Source of the DNA: Takakia lepidozioides
Taxonomy: Eukaryota > Streptophyta > Takakiopsida > Takakiales > Takakiaceae
Assembly (NCBI GenBank): GCA_030704615.1
Contig: CM060731.1
Location: forward strand, 41,602,001-41,666,000
Length of the DNA: 64,000 bases
Reading direction: 5' to 3'
The position numbers and the translations under genes are program-made. The notes beneath the pieces were generated by a model. The model had not been told where the DNA came from and did no database searches. It saw only the letters and a list, made by a program, of their open reading frames with translations. Position 1 is the first letter of the stretch. The number at the start of each line of letters is the position of its first letter. This document shows, piece by piece, positions 1-10,526 of the stretch.

Positions 1-14
1 CCTGGTATGCTCGA

Positions 15-955
15 GTGGACAGTTTATTTCAACGTAACCGACTTTCTACTACTTTCCTATTACCAATGAACCCAGATGAGGTGGACATCACATCCACACA
101 TGACCGCAACAGACTCATTCGGAGAGAGCTTGTGGAATTACATGTGAGAGAAACTTGGATGCTACCCAATCACAACAAAGCTCCACTTCTATCGAGAGAC
201 ATTCTTGGTGCTCCGCGATGATAGAATCTTGAGACCAAATTACCTTTCAGCACCCCTTAGCTCCTTCCCTCTTGAGGGCATTGGGGCAGTTCAGGGTGGG
301 TTCCCACAACCTACGGATAGAGACTGGCAGATGGGAAAACTGCAACGGGAGGACCGCCTATGTCCAGCTTGCATAGGGCGCAGCAAGGAAATTGAAACTG
401 AAGAACACTTCTTTCTTCTACTGCCCTCTATACTACGAGATCCGATTGAACAACTTTATGGATATGTGCATCCCAGTTTCAGTTTTAGGAGAACTCAACG
501 CCCATAGAACATGAACAGAAGTAGGGGTAGAACTCACCTCATGCGCAGCGGGTTTTTGTGCCGTTTGCGCACCTTTTGGAGAGACTCTGCAGATGGAGGT
601 GCAATTTCCGCCGAACTGTCCTCCACCTCATCGTCGTCGCCCATGCTATAGTCGCTTGTGTCAAATCCGAACTGGAAGACCGCCCACTGCTCTGCCTTCC
701 CTCTCGCACCGACGCCATCTGTACCAGATTCAGTCGAGCCAGGCGGGGGCTCCTTCGCACCGCGGGGCTGGAATGTGCACAAGTGGGAGGAGGTGATGCT
801 GCCTCGGCGGTCGACCGCTTCTTACTAGGCGTGGACATAGACCATGACAAAGATGAAGACGAGCGAGGACATAGACCATGAGCAAGACAAAGACGAGCGA
901 GGAAGACCAAGACATGCAAAGGAGGAAAGAAGGACAAGGAGGGGAGTGTGATCAC
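15..955. other. Unassigned sequence with short ORFs
   Basis: Several overlapping short frames occur on both strands. The minus frame at 534-782 ends in an acidic then basic tail, but I recognise no domain and see no convincing splice structure. It could be the edge of a mobile element that runs off the left end of the window. No function is assigned. Confidence 0.3.
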
Positions 956-1755
956 ACACCCCCCGAGCTCAAGGTGAAGATCCGGCCGTTGTTGATTTCA
1001 AATATGAACACGTGTCGTGCATCCGACACTATGGCCTTTTCGACTTTGAGACGTTAAACCCTAAACCACTTACAGTCCTCCAGACAACTAGATGTAGTGA
1101 TTCACACAACTGACATTTGGTTGGCTTGTTATGCAGGCTTGTTCTGTAATCTCCAGTAGACATCATACAGTTTCTTTGTTTCTTTCATTTTTTGTAATGT
1201 TTGTACAGTTCATATCCTCAATGTCTCAAGCAAATGAGAGGTAGTCCTGGTAGGATGGTCAATGTCCTTAAAAGCGGCCTTGTCTATTATCCATCCAAAA
1301 ACTAAAGGTCTCATCTATCATGGTTAATATATGTTTGGATAAGAAAATGACTCGGTATGTCTTCTTTTTCACAATCACGGGGAGGGTTACCTCAACTCAC
1401 TAGCTGATCTCTTAGCACAATTGACACCAAGCCCTTGACACGGTTTTCATGTGCATGTCAGCATGCTCCAAAACAGCCAATGTGGCTGTTCGGGCGAGTT
1501 TGGCATTCGTTCCTTAAGCTCCCGACGACATAAATTCAAGGTCAGATGGTGGGGCCAGTTGCAACAATGAACCGATATTAGCCTTGAGTAGTTCTCTGAC
1601 TCTTTGTGGGCCCTTCTATGGTTATTTGTTTGTTGTTCTACTCCTTGTGGCCCTTAGGAATCCCACAGACGTGATACACATATCTTTCCTCTTCTCACTT
1701 TCGGTCCTTTACTAACTACCAGAAATGTCACACGTATGTCTGCATCTGAAACTTT
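956..1755. other. Intergenic, no gene seen
   Basis: AT-rich sequence with no long frame, no recognisable repeat ends and no RNA gene that I can see. Confidence 0.4.
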
Positions 1756-2370
1756 TCACCTTTGAGACAACATTCTGCAGCACGCTCTGCTAGCTTCACA
1801 TTGCCATGTATTCTGCAGGCACCAAGTAAAGCGCCACACTAAAGCATCTGGTTTAATTGGCATTCTGTTGATGAAATTCTCCGCCTCATCCAAGCGCCCT
1901 GCACGGCCAAGAAGGTCAACCATGCAGCCAAAATGTTTTCCTGTTGGAATGATTCTATTATCACACACAGCAGATTGATGCTTGTGTGAAGGGTTTTCTA
2001 GAGGATATCTGGAAAACCGGATTATTCCTATATGATGGTAAGTCTTACTACCACCGCGTCAGCCCCTGACGGAGGTAGGCTCTGTTCCTTTTGTTCCCGC
2101 TCAAACTGGGCGCAGGGTCAATGGCCACAAGGCTATGGCATACAACGTCTTATGAGTACAATCTATAATCTCTACTCATAGAATGGAAATAGTGTTGTCC
2201 TTCATCTACTAGGCCCATATGGCTGCATGCAGACAAAACTGCAATGAGTGTAACATCATTTGGCTTCACCCCTTGCTGTTTCAAAACTTGGTTGAAAAGT
2301 TGCAGAGCATCTTTGCCATGCCCTTGCTGAGAATATCCGAAGACCTGCTTGCCCTCTTCTACAGCTGGGC
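1756..2370 (-). pseudogene. PPR protein relic (C-terminal part)
   Basis: Read on the minus strand, 2370-2180 gives a PPR unit with the features 'QGHGKDALQLF', 'GVKPNDVTLIAVLSACSH' and 'GLVDEG'. The segment 1968-1756 then gives 'HFGCMVDLLGRAGRLDEA' and 'MPIKPDALVW'. These are hallmarks of the P1-L1-S1/E-region repeats of plant organelle RNA-editing PPR proteins. The parts are separated by about 200 bp of unrelated sequence resembling a dispersed repeat (2080-2150) and the frame shifts, so this is a disrupted remnant. No start, targeting peptide or DYW domain remains. Confidence 0.7.
2080..2150 (-). repeat. Dispersed SINE-like repeat copy
   Basis: The stretch reads, in reverse complement, 'CCATAGCCTTGTGGCCATTGA' broken by 'CCC.GCGCCCAGTTTGAGCGG' and 'AACAAAAGGAACAGA'. 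Very similar blocks occur at 33985-34065 and 51800-51860. The shared order of short blocks suggests one short interspersed repeat family. It interrupts the PPR relic around it. Only the core is recognised; ends are not defined. Confidence 0.5.
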
Positions 2371-2977
2371 ACAGGGAGTGTCGTTGAGGCTGAAAAGGGG
2401 AAATTTGACCAGGTCATATCCGTTTGTGTTACTTCGAAGGTGTGGGCCAGCCTGCCAGAAGGTCAAAACAGGTGCATGCTGACATATGAAAGTCTGGTGT
2501 CGTGGAGATTGTTGGCTGTGAGGTGGGATGGGGTTATCATCTTTCCTGGTAAATGAAGATATGATTGACATATCTCCTCTCCCATAAACTGTCATATTTC
2601 CTATAGGAAGTTCTTGTGACGCCCTTGACATGCTGTTGATGTGAATGAAAGCAGGCTGCAGTAGCAACAATGGAGAATTCAGGGTGTTTGGATTGGGCAG
2701 AGCATACCATGGAAGAGAACAAGGGGCCCAATAGTTCGTGCAGTTGGGGGAGTTGATGTATGTACTTCCCCACACGGCCTTTGCCTCTCTTCACCATCTG
2801 TACCGAAGGTGCATAGATGGAACAAATCTCCAGTCTTTTGGTGTGCTCTTGTAATTCTGATATGCCCATAGACCCACTTCTCTCTCCTGTCTGTCTTGAG
2901 TTCCCCAACAAAAATGAGTTCCCCTCGCCCATGCGGAGGACTTCCAATTAATCACCCCTGTAGACAGAACAACCGGG

Positions 2978-4345
2978 ATGACAGGTTGTGGGAAAGAGAA
3001 GTGGCACGTGCCCGAGCCCCTTGGGCTTTCAAGGATGCCATGCCCATGTGAACGTTGTTTGGGCACTACAAGTAGATCTGAGGACGGTGTGCGCACACAT
3101 CTCCTTCACCACAAAAGACATGAAGCATTTCGGGTGTGGATTGGAGATGGACCTGCAGACGAAGACGATGAGGAGTGGGCACAATTGGACAATGCACACC
3201 CCCGAGGGAGCCATACAGATAGGCCAGACGAGGACTATGTCATGGGCACGGGACAAGAACCAGGCATGGATGGAGGGGTGGAGATTACTCAAATGTTGCA
3301 GGAAGCATTCCACATCATGGACGATGCTGAAGAGGGGGACGGCGCTGCGACAACTGGGGATGGTGATTACGCAGGAAATGAAGGCATTCACATGGGGGAA
3401 GGCGTGGAAGGAGGTGGAGATGGAAATGAGAATTCTGCACACATAACACTAGAAGAAGCATGTGTGCCACTGTACGAGGGATGCAAATCCACAAAGCTTG
3501 CTGCCAGCATGCTGTTGATGAACCTGTGCACAACCCACGGTGTGTCAGACCATTTTGTGGACGAGTTGTTCTCTTTGCTTCGGCTGAACTTGCTCCCACA
3601 ACCAAATGAAATGCCAAAAAGCTGTCACATGGCCAACAAAATGATTGGGAAGCTCGGCCTCAACTACGTGAAAATACATGCATGTCCAAAAGGACATGTA
3701 CTTTTCAGAAGAGAGTACAAGGACGCTATGGAGTGCCCCAAATGCGGTGCAGCCCGATACCATGATGTGGGCAGGTTACAACAGCCAGCCAAGGTGTTGA
3801 GGCACTTTCCCCTTATCCCCCGTCTATCATGAATGTACAAATGCAAGACCATTAGTGAGCTCATGACTTGGCATTCCAGGAATGCCTCAAATGATGGTTT
3901 GGTAAGGCATGTCCCAGATTCCCTTGCATGGAAGCATATAGATGCAACTTGGCCCGATTTCGCCGAGGACCCACGCAATGTGCGATTGGCTGTATCTACG
4001 GATGGAGTAAACCCATACGGATCAAAGAGTTGCACATGGTCCACACTGTGTAGAGGATCGTGCAGTTGTTGAAAGCAGAATGTAGTAACATGGACAACTT
4101 CTGCCACATATTCTATAGAACTTGGTCTCATGGGAGGACATTTGGCATTTCAGAACCTCTTGCAGCGGTACCTCCTGGACCCCATGCATTGTGAGAAGAA
4201 CTTCTGCTAGAACATTCTGAAGACTATCTTTGGGGAGAAGGATACGATAAACGTACGAAAGGACATGGAGATTGAAGGGATACGGTCACATCTGTGGCTA
4301 AGGCCTGATCCAAATAGACCAAGCAAAGTGCTCATGCCCGCAGCG
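2978..4345 (+). pseudogene. TNP2 (Transposase_21) N-terminal part, CACTA transposon
   Basis: The 284-residue frame at 2978-3832 has 'MPCPCERC' followed by an HL...H segment. This matches the transposase-associated domain found before TNP2. Residues about 235-275 carry 'CPKGHVLFRREY...CPKCGAARY', the zinc ribbon at the start of Transposase_21. After a stop at 3830 the next frame continues with 'LAVSTDGVNPYG', the first catalytic aspartate motif of TNP2. At about 4070-4170 the protein jumps to 'LLDPMHCEKNFC' and then an in-frame stop, so most of the catalytic core is deleted. The last recognisable residues, 'KVLMPAAGP' (to about 4350), lie directly against the inverted end of the inserted element. 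Confidence 0.8.
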
Positions 4346-4352
4346 GGGCCTG

Positions 4353-4402
4353 CTATTTCATGAGCCATGAGCCATGAGCGGCATGAGCCATGAGCAGAGT
4401 CG
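4353..4402 (+). repeat. Left terminal inverted repeat of MULE (CATGAGC array)
   Basis: CTATTTCATGAGC is followed by further ATGAGC-containing units (CCATGAGCC, GGCATGAGCC, CATGAGCAG). The first 13 bases are identical to the reverse complement of the right end at 17932-17944. Confidence 0.8.
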
Positions 4403-4808
4403 TAAGTGTGGAAAAAAACATGAGCAGCACTATTTTCCGGAAATGAGTGTCCGCGGGAATAGGGTTTAGGGTGCCACGGTCATAGGGGGAGAAGGACCTC
4501 CCGATGAAGGAGGTTCGGCAATGTTATTTAGAATTATATATTGAAAGGCAATGTTTCGCGAATGGTAGGGTGGTACTGCTCTGTACAATGGGGGCCCATT
4601 TCAGCCTACCCAGCCATTTGCAAAATCCACCCACACTCCCAATCCCAAACGAAATGAGCAATGACGCATTCTCGGAACGATGGACACAGAATAGAATAAA
4701 AAGAGGGCACAATGAGGTTTTTATTGATCCACATGAATTGCATTTGAAGCACGTCTACTGTGCTGATTGTGCCATCAAATCTTGAGCCCTGTGCCTACTG
4801 AATACAAG

Positions 4809-5892
4809 TCACGTTGTCAATGGGACTTCGACTGCTCTCAGAACTAGCTCATGAGTCATGGGGCTCCTCCATGTAAAGTCGATTGCAGCCGTTGTACCGC
4901 CCCTAGTGATGTTCACCACAATGTCCTGCCCTTCAATCATACCACCATCGAATATGGAAATCTTCACGTTTTCGTCGTCCACACCAATGCGAATGTCCCC
5001 ATACAATGGAGAAGAGGAGCGCACTCCTCGAGGAGAATAGGTCTCTCCGATGGAGTCCACCCACGTCCAGTGGCAGCAGTTCCACCGCAACAGCATAGCA
5101 GTGCGCCTTCTTCTGCATGGGTGACCGTCGTAGCTGGGAAAATCGGAATCGAGGATGCGCAGGAGCCACGGACTCCTCAGACCAAGATCGTCACCCCGCT
5201 CGAAGGCGTAGTGGCCTACGATATACTCAAAAGCCACCAATGTTTCCACAATCGAACCAGTATCTTCTGTGTAATCTGTGTACCAGATAACAATGGTCTC
5301 CCGATGTGGCCGAATACATTGCATAATCGATGCCTCCAAAGGGGCAGTCGTCCCGGTTCCGGAAGCACGGCATCCTTGCAAAGGAGGACCTGAGGACGAC
5401 TTGGATGCCGATGACCTTGCGGACAGCTACGAAGCCCTTAGATTTTGGAAAAGATACGAAGCGGAAGAGCAGTCCGGCCTCCAAAATGGAGCATCTGGGT
5501 CACACGTACCCACCGACGGAGGTGGAACGTGTTCATCACGCCAGCGGTGGATGAAGCCATACATCTTTCTCATCAACAAGTTATAGTTTGAGATCTGCCA
5601 CCGAAGTCCATCCCCCCGGATGGAAATTCGGCGCCGCATTTACATCGAAGAGGGGATGGACTTCGTCGTGTCCAGTGGCTATCGGCCCACCTGGCAGTGA
5701 CTGCCCATAGTTTGCATGGCAGGGTAGGAAACTGAAACGGCTACATTCATGCAGCAGCCAATCTTCATCGGTCCAGGATCCTGTAGGGGGAAATTTAAAT
5801 GTGCCCTGGAATGTACCTCCTTCTGTATGACTGTGTTTCATTGTGTTGAATAATCTCGGATTTGGCCCACTGTTTACAATTTGATGTCTCAT
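4809..5892 (-). pseudogene. MULE gene A, unknown function
   Basis: On the minus strand a frame at 5892-5581 begins 'MRHQIVNSGPNPRLF', with 'SWTDEDWLLHE' and 'FHPGGWTSVADLK'. After a frame change a second frame runs 5639-4809 with one in-frame stop near 5427. It contains 'HRWRDEHVPPP', 'ETIVIWYTDYTEDTGSIVE' and 'FDGGMIEGQDIVVNITRGG', ending before 4809. The composition is that of a real globular protein of roughly 350 residues, rich in Trp and acidic residues. I do not recognise the family. Its 5' end faces the palindrome cluster at 5987-6693, which occupies its promoter position. The stop and the shift could be decay or unrecognised introns. Confidence 0.5.
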
Positions 5893-5986
5893 TTCTACAA
5901 TTTGTCTGTCTGTTTGAATAAAGCAGAGTAACCGGTATGTGAGTCATGTGTCAAGAATATACCAGAGTAACGCCATGTCGGACATT

Positions 5987-6745
5987 GAAATGCGGCACCG
6001 CATTTCCATGATCGAAATGCATGTCATCGAAATTTTCCATGTCGGACATCGAAATGCGGGAGGGGTTTTTTCCATGTGGGACAAGAAAATGCGGTGCATC
6101 ATTTCCGTCCAGGTACACGAAATACCAACACGGGTCTATAAATTGATCAGAAAACGAGGTTGGCATTGCAAATGCGGCGACGCATTTCCAGCTTGGCAAT
6201 GGAAACTTCTTTTTGGACAAGGGAATGCGGTGCCGCATTTCCGTCCAACACTTCGAAAAGTGCACCTATTTCCGACCAGCGCGATGGAATGCGTTACCGC
6301 ATTTCCGAGAGAGGGTCTGCAATGGACAAATTGCGATGTCCGTTCTGGAAATGCGGCGCCGCATTTCCATGTCCGTCATCGACTTTTTTTTTACAATGGA
6401 ATGCGGTGCCAATTTTTTTGCTGATGGGCCTGCAGTTCGAACAACGACCATCCCCAATATGGAAATGCGGCACCGCATTTCAATCCCCATCGCCTCCTTG
6501 TTCGACCTCCTTGTTCGACCTCTGTAAGCGTGGTGGCATCCATGCAATGAGCGGGAGAGGCCAAAACTGGCGTGTGGACAAAGGAAATTTTGGAAATGCG
6601 GCACCGCATTCCTTCAGATTACTTTTTACTATGCCAACATTGAAATGGAAAATTAGTCCCTCCCCTGTTTTGGAAATGCGGTGCCGCATTTCCAAAAGAG
6701 GTTCTTAGAGTTGCCAAAATTTTGGAAATGCCCCCCATTTCTGAT
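5987..6745. repeat. Palindrome cluster 1 (AAATGCGG..CCGCATTT), upstream of gene A
   Basis: Perfect or near-perfect palindromes lie at 5987, 6169, 6221, 6286, 6347, 6460, 6592 and 6672. Each is built from AAATGCGG and CCGCATTT, with a two-base centre absorbed as CGGCACCG, CGGTGCCG or CGGCGCCG. Half sites or decayed copies are at 6051, 6086, 6398 and 6723. The cluster sits between the 3' end of gene B (6878) and the start of gene A (5892). Sequence between the palindromes is not conserved, which argues that the palindrome itself is the selected unit. Confidence 0.9.
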
Positions 6746-8039
6746 TTTGGGAGCGTCCTGGTTTGGGCGATTGTGTGCTGGAATGCACACTGGAGAGGGG
6801 TCACGAATGTCGGGCAGAATTTTCTTTATATACTCTGGAAGAGAATTTACATTTACAGAGACTTCATTAAAATTCTATTAATCTTGAAAATCATCCGAAT
6901 CCTCATCCTGTTCTAGACTGTCCTGCTCCTCCTCCACCCCCTCAGTGCCTCTCTCATCTCCAGCGGACTGCTCGTTGGCCAGGCTTTCGAAAATCCCATC
7001 TTCCCCTTGCGGAACTGTCCATCTCACCTCCGTTGGGTCGTCTTCCTCCCTGTCTGCGTCGCTCTCATCCGCTGAATCACATATGTACTTTCGTACCCGT
7101 CTACCTGTCTGAGCTGCTGCCAACTCTTTCCTTATCCTTCTGTCCTCCCTAGCCCTCTCCAAAATCTGCTCTACTTTACTGGGATTCTCACTTCTTCTAA
7201 TCGCTGTATTTGCGAGTTTAGCTGCATAACTAGGAAGGGAGTAGTCCCTCACCGGGCTCGTCATGAAGTCGGCCCTCGCAAAGAACGGGACATTCTTCCT
7301 GGCAGGAAGTGTAGGCCCTACATGTTTCGACCCGGACCCTGCAATCCTGCACATGACAATCATCAACGAGACTAATGAGAACCACAGTCGGGAAATTCGT
7401 TTGACATAATGACCCAGAAGGCTTTGCAAACTTACAATGTTTGCACTCACTCGTATTCCGGGTTCTCCTCCGCATCAATGTCCACTGTGTCTTCCTCGGA
7501 CTCCGACGAATCCGAGGAGACTTCCGCTCTGTCGGGAGCCTTCACATTCCGTTGCAGCCCTCCAGATGGGATCCCCACACGGATGAATCCTCCTCGTAGG
7601 CAAAGGTGCCGGTCGGAAAACCGCCCAGCCCACATTGAGGCACCTGTTACAATGCCATCCACACATTACCACATGGCGCTTCAGATGTTGCGAACTACAT
7701 CCTAACGAGAATTTGCAGAACAGCAGAGATCAAGATTCTGCATACCTGTCCCACAGATGAGGTCCAGCACTGTGCCCTCCACGTCTGTGCATGTCTCCAT
7801 AATTGTCTGAATGAAGGCAGGGCTCCGAGTCCGTGAGTACCGCAGGGGTTCCGTTGAAGTGAGGCTATGAGGGAGAAGTTCCTTGGGAACGTTGTTGAAC
7901 AGAACGTCGTAATCGAGTGGGTCGCAGTTCGGGTCAACCTTTCCTCCCTCCTTCCGGAAAGCAAAGGTGGAGTTTTCCTTCACAAAGCAGTATGCATCGA
8001 ACTGCTTCGTCTGCATACACAGGGGGAAAACGATTAGAA

Positions 8040-8062
8040 ACCGAATGCGGCACCGCATTTGA
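8040..8062. repeat. Single palindrome inside intron of gene B
   Basis: GAATGCGGCACCGCATTTG lies inside the intron 8107-8011 that separates the motif IV exon from the motif X/I exon. It is the same palindrome as in the clusters. Confidence 0.85.
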
Positions 8063-9296
8063 AAACACCCAAGCAAATGAATGGACGAGTGCCAGTGTCG
8101 TAATCACCTTCTTCCCTTCCGACCGAAGGCCCAGTGTGTTGATGCACGTCCACTTCTTTTTCAGAATCGGGACGGCGCTCTTGCGGGTCCACTTCGCAAT
8201 TCCTGTCTGAGTGTTTTTTCCTCTGCTCGCCAGGACAACCACACAGCCTCTGTCGTCCAACACCATGCGGGCAAGCCCGAATCCTTTCTTCCAAAAGTCC
8301 TCCGAGTACCTGTTCCAAGATGGCAAAGCTTGCAGTCCTTCCACAGGCTCTCCGTCCGGAATATCCAAGATGATCATATCGCAAGACCACTCGGTGGCAT
8401 TTCCGCCCCTCCTACAATCCTTGTCTGCACACACCCTCTCAAAGAACGAGACCATATTCTGAAATCCTGGGGTGTCGGAAGGCTCTTCGGCAGTCGCCTT
8501 CTTCAGTGCTCTGCCCTTCAGACCCTCCATGGTCTTCATGTATGCCAACTTGGCTGCCCGTCCATCCAAAGCCGCCAAGAAACTCTCATTTACACACTGG
8601 ACTACTGTTTCGGGAGCCACTTTCGGCCTCTTCATTTCCACCGGCTCGAAAGGGTGCCCCCCTGGGGGGTTGAAGAGTGCCTTCTTTGCCGAGCCAGTTC
8701 TCGTGCCTCTCGTGACAACGGTGGGCACAGGGGAGGCAGCCTGCGTTTGGGGGGTGGGCTGGTTGCAAAGTCTCCATCGGAGTCCTCTTCCTCACCCTCT
8801 TCCTGAACAGGCTGTTTCTGCTTCTTCGTTTTGGCGGGTGTCACAACAGCTGCTCCTTGCTGGCGAGTCCTCTTCTTCGACCCCTTCTGTTGGGCCTGCA
8901 CAGCTGCATCCACCGTCTTTTGTGCCATCTCAGCTGCCTTTCTGGATTCTTCCAGAGCAGCAGATTCCTTTGCCGACTTTGGCCCAGCAGGGACACGTCT
9001 TTCCTTTCTCTTCTCTTCTGCCAAGGCGTGCAGATCTTTCTCAGACTCGTCAACAATACCGCCAGACATGTCCAGGTACCACGGGCATCCAACGAGATGC
9101 GCGGGATGCCATTGTTTCTGCATCTCGGGTGTGTAGACACAGCTTGGGCCCGCCACGGTCCAAGCCATGAAGAACGGGGGCTCTTGAGCCAGGGCCCCTG
9201 TCTGAAGGAGCACGTATTTCATATACCTGCAAGGCAGTCAGCATGCGTGAGCAAAAGTTGAGACCAACCTACTGGCAGTGCCACCGAAAACATAAT

Positions 9297-9319
9297 GCGA
9301 ATGCGGTGCCGCATTTCCG
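9297..9319. repeat. Single palindrome inside intron of gene B
   Basis: GAATGCGGTGCCGCATTTCC lies in the intron between exons 9589-9371 and 9226-8108. Confidence 0.85.
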
Positions 9320-10502
9320 AGACAAACCTCGTAACCAGGCTTCGCATACAAGGGCAGCTGTGTGCTTCACCTGTAAACAATTTCGCATTGCAGCTTTCCC
9401 CGCTCCCTCCTGATGTGTAAACTCCACGCTCCTTCTTGCTGTCTGTAGCTCTCTGGCGAAAAGGTTGTCCTTGTACGCACATCTGAAACGTGTCACGTAG
9501 TCTTCCAATGTCTGTGTTCCATCCCATTTGACGTACAAGCCGAACGAATTTGTGTGCATTACGACTTGCTCCTTCGCATTCGACATTACCTGCCATTCCC
9601 AAATGCATTGTCACGTAGCAGTTCAGGGAATTCATGTCAGAAAAGCAAATCTGGGGAAGTACCTTGAATTACCTGGAACCACCAAGTCATACGGTTGAGC
9701 CACACATCCACTGCAGGGTCGGAAACTTCCAGTGGAAAAGACCACATTGTCCTTATGCTCTCGGATGCATTCCAGATCGACAGCCACCGTGTCTGCCATT
9801 TCCGATCCAATGTCAGGGCTGGAAGAGTGGCTATTGCTAGGAAGGAACTTCAGTGCATTGAAACCTCACCTTCTCTTTCGCCTCCACACATGCCGTTGAG
9901 AGGTGATGCAGTTTCTCCAATTGCATGGTCGGCTGCATGGCCCGAGAATAGTGTTTTGCAATCTCGGGGATGAAGTCCTTTCCAAGTGCCGGATCTGCAA
10001 TTGCCACCAGCTTCACAAGCTTTGACTTGTATTTGGTTCTGGACTTGACACGGCTTCCTTCAAGTGCTCAGTCAATGACTGCAACGTTTTGACCTGCCCC
10101 TCACTTTCCATGAAGAAGCGTTTGGCATGGGCCAAATCCAGCTTGATGTTTGACTGCCAACAAAAACATGCAGAAGCGTTACATTCGATTCATGTGGAAA
10201 CATTACTGGAAATTGGGGAAGGATGAGCAGAGGGAAATTGGAGCACGACTTACTTCGTATATCACCTCCACCATTCCATCCATAGTGAGACGATACCATG
10301 TCCGGTCTGTTTTTGCAACGGCTTTCTGAATGAGCTCGGGCTCCAGCATTTCCGCAAACATCTGCGGATCAGTAGACCAGTTTTCCTCACCCTGTACAGC
10401 ATATGTGCCATGTGGGTATGCACGTACGCATTCTCAGTGACCCTGCAAGGCACACTCTCCAGTTCAGTACACGGAAGCACGGAAACAAACCAGAATGGAA
10501 AC

Positions 10503-10526
10503 CGAAATGCGGCACCGCATTTCGAA
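10503..10526. repeat. Single palindrome inside intron of gene B
   Basis: GAAATGCGGCACCGCATTTC lies in the intron directly downstream of the ParB-like exon (donor GTAAGA at 10554, acceptor before 10442). Confidence 0.85.
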
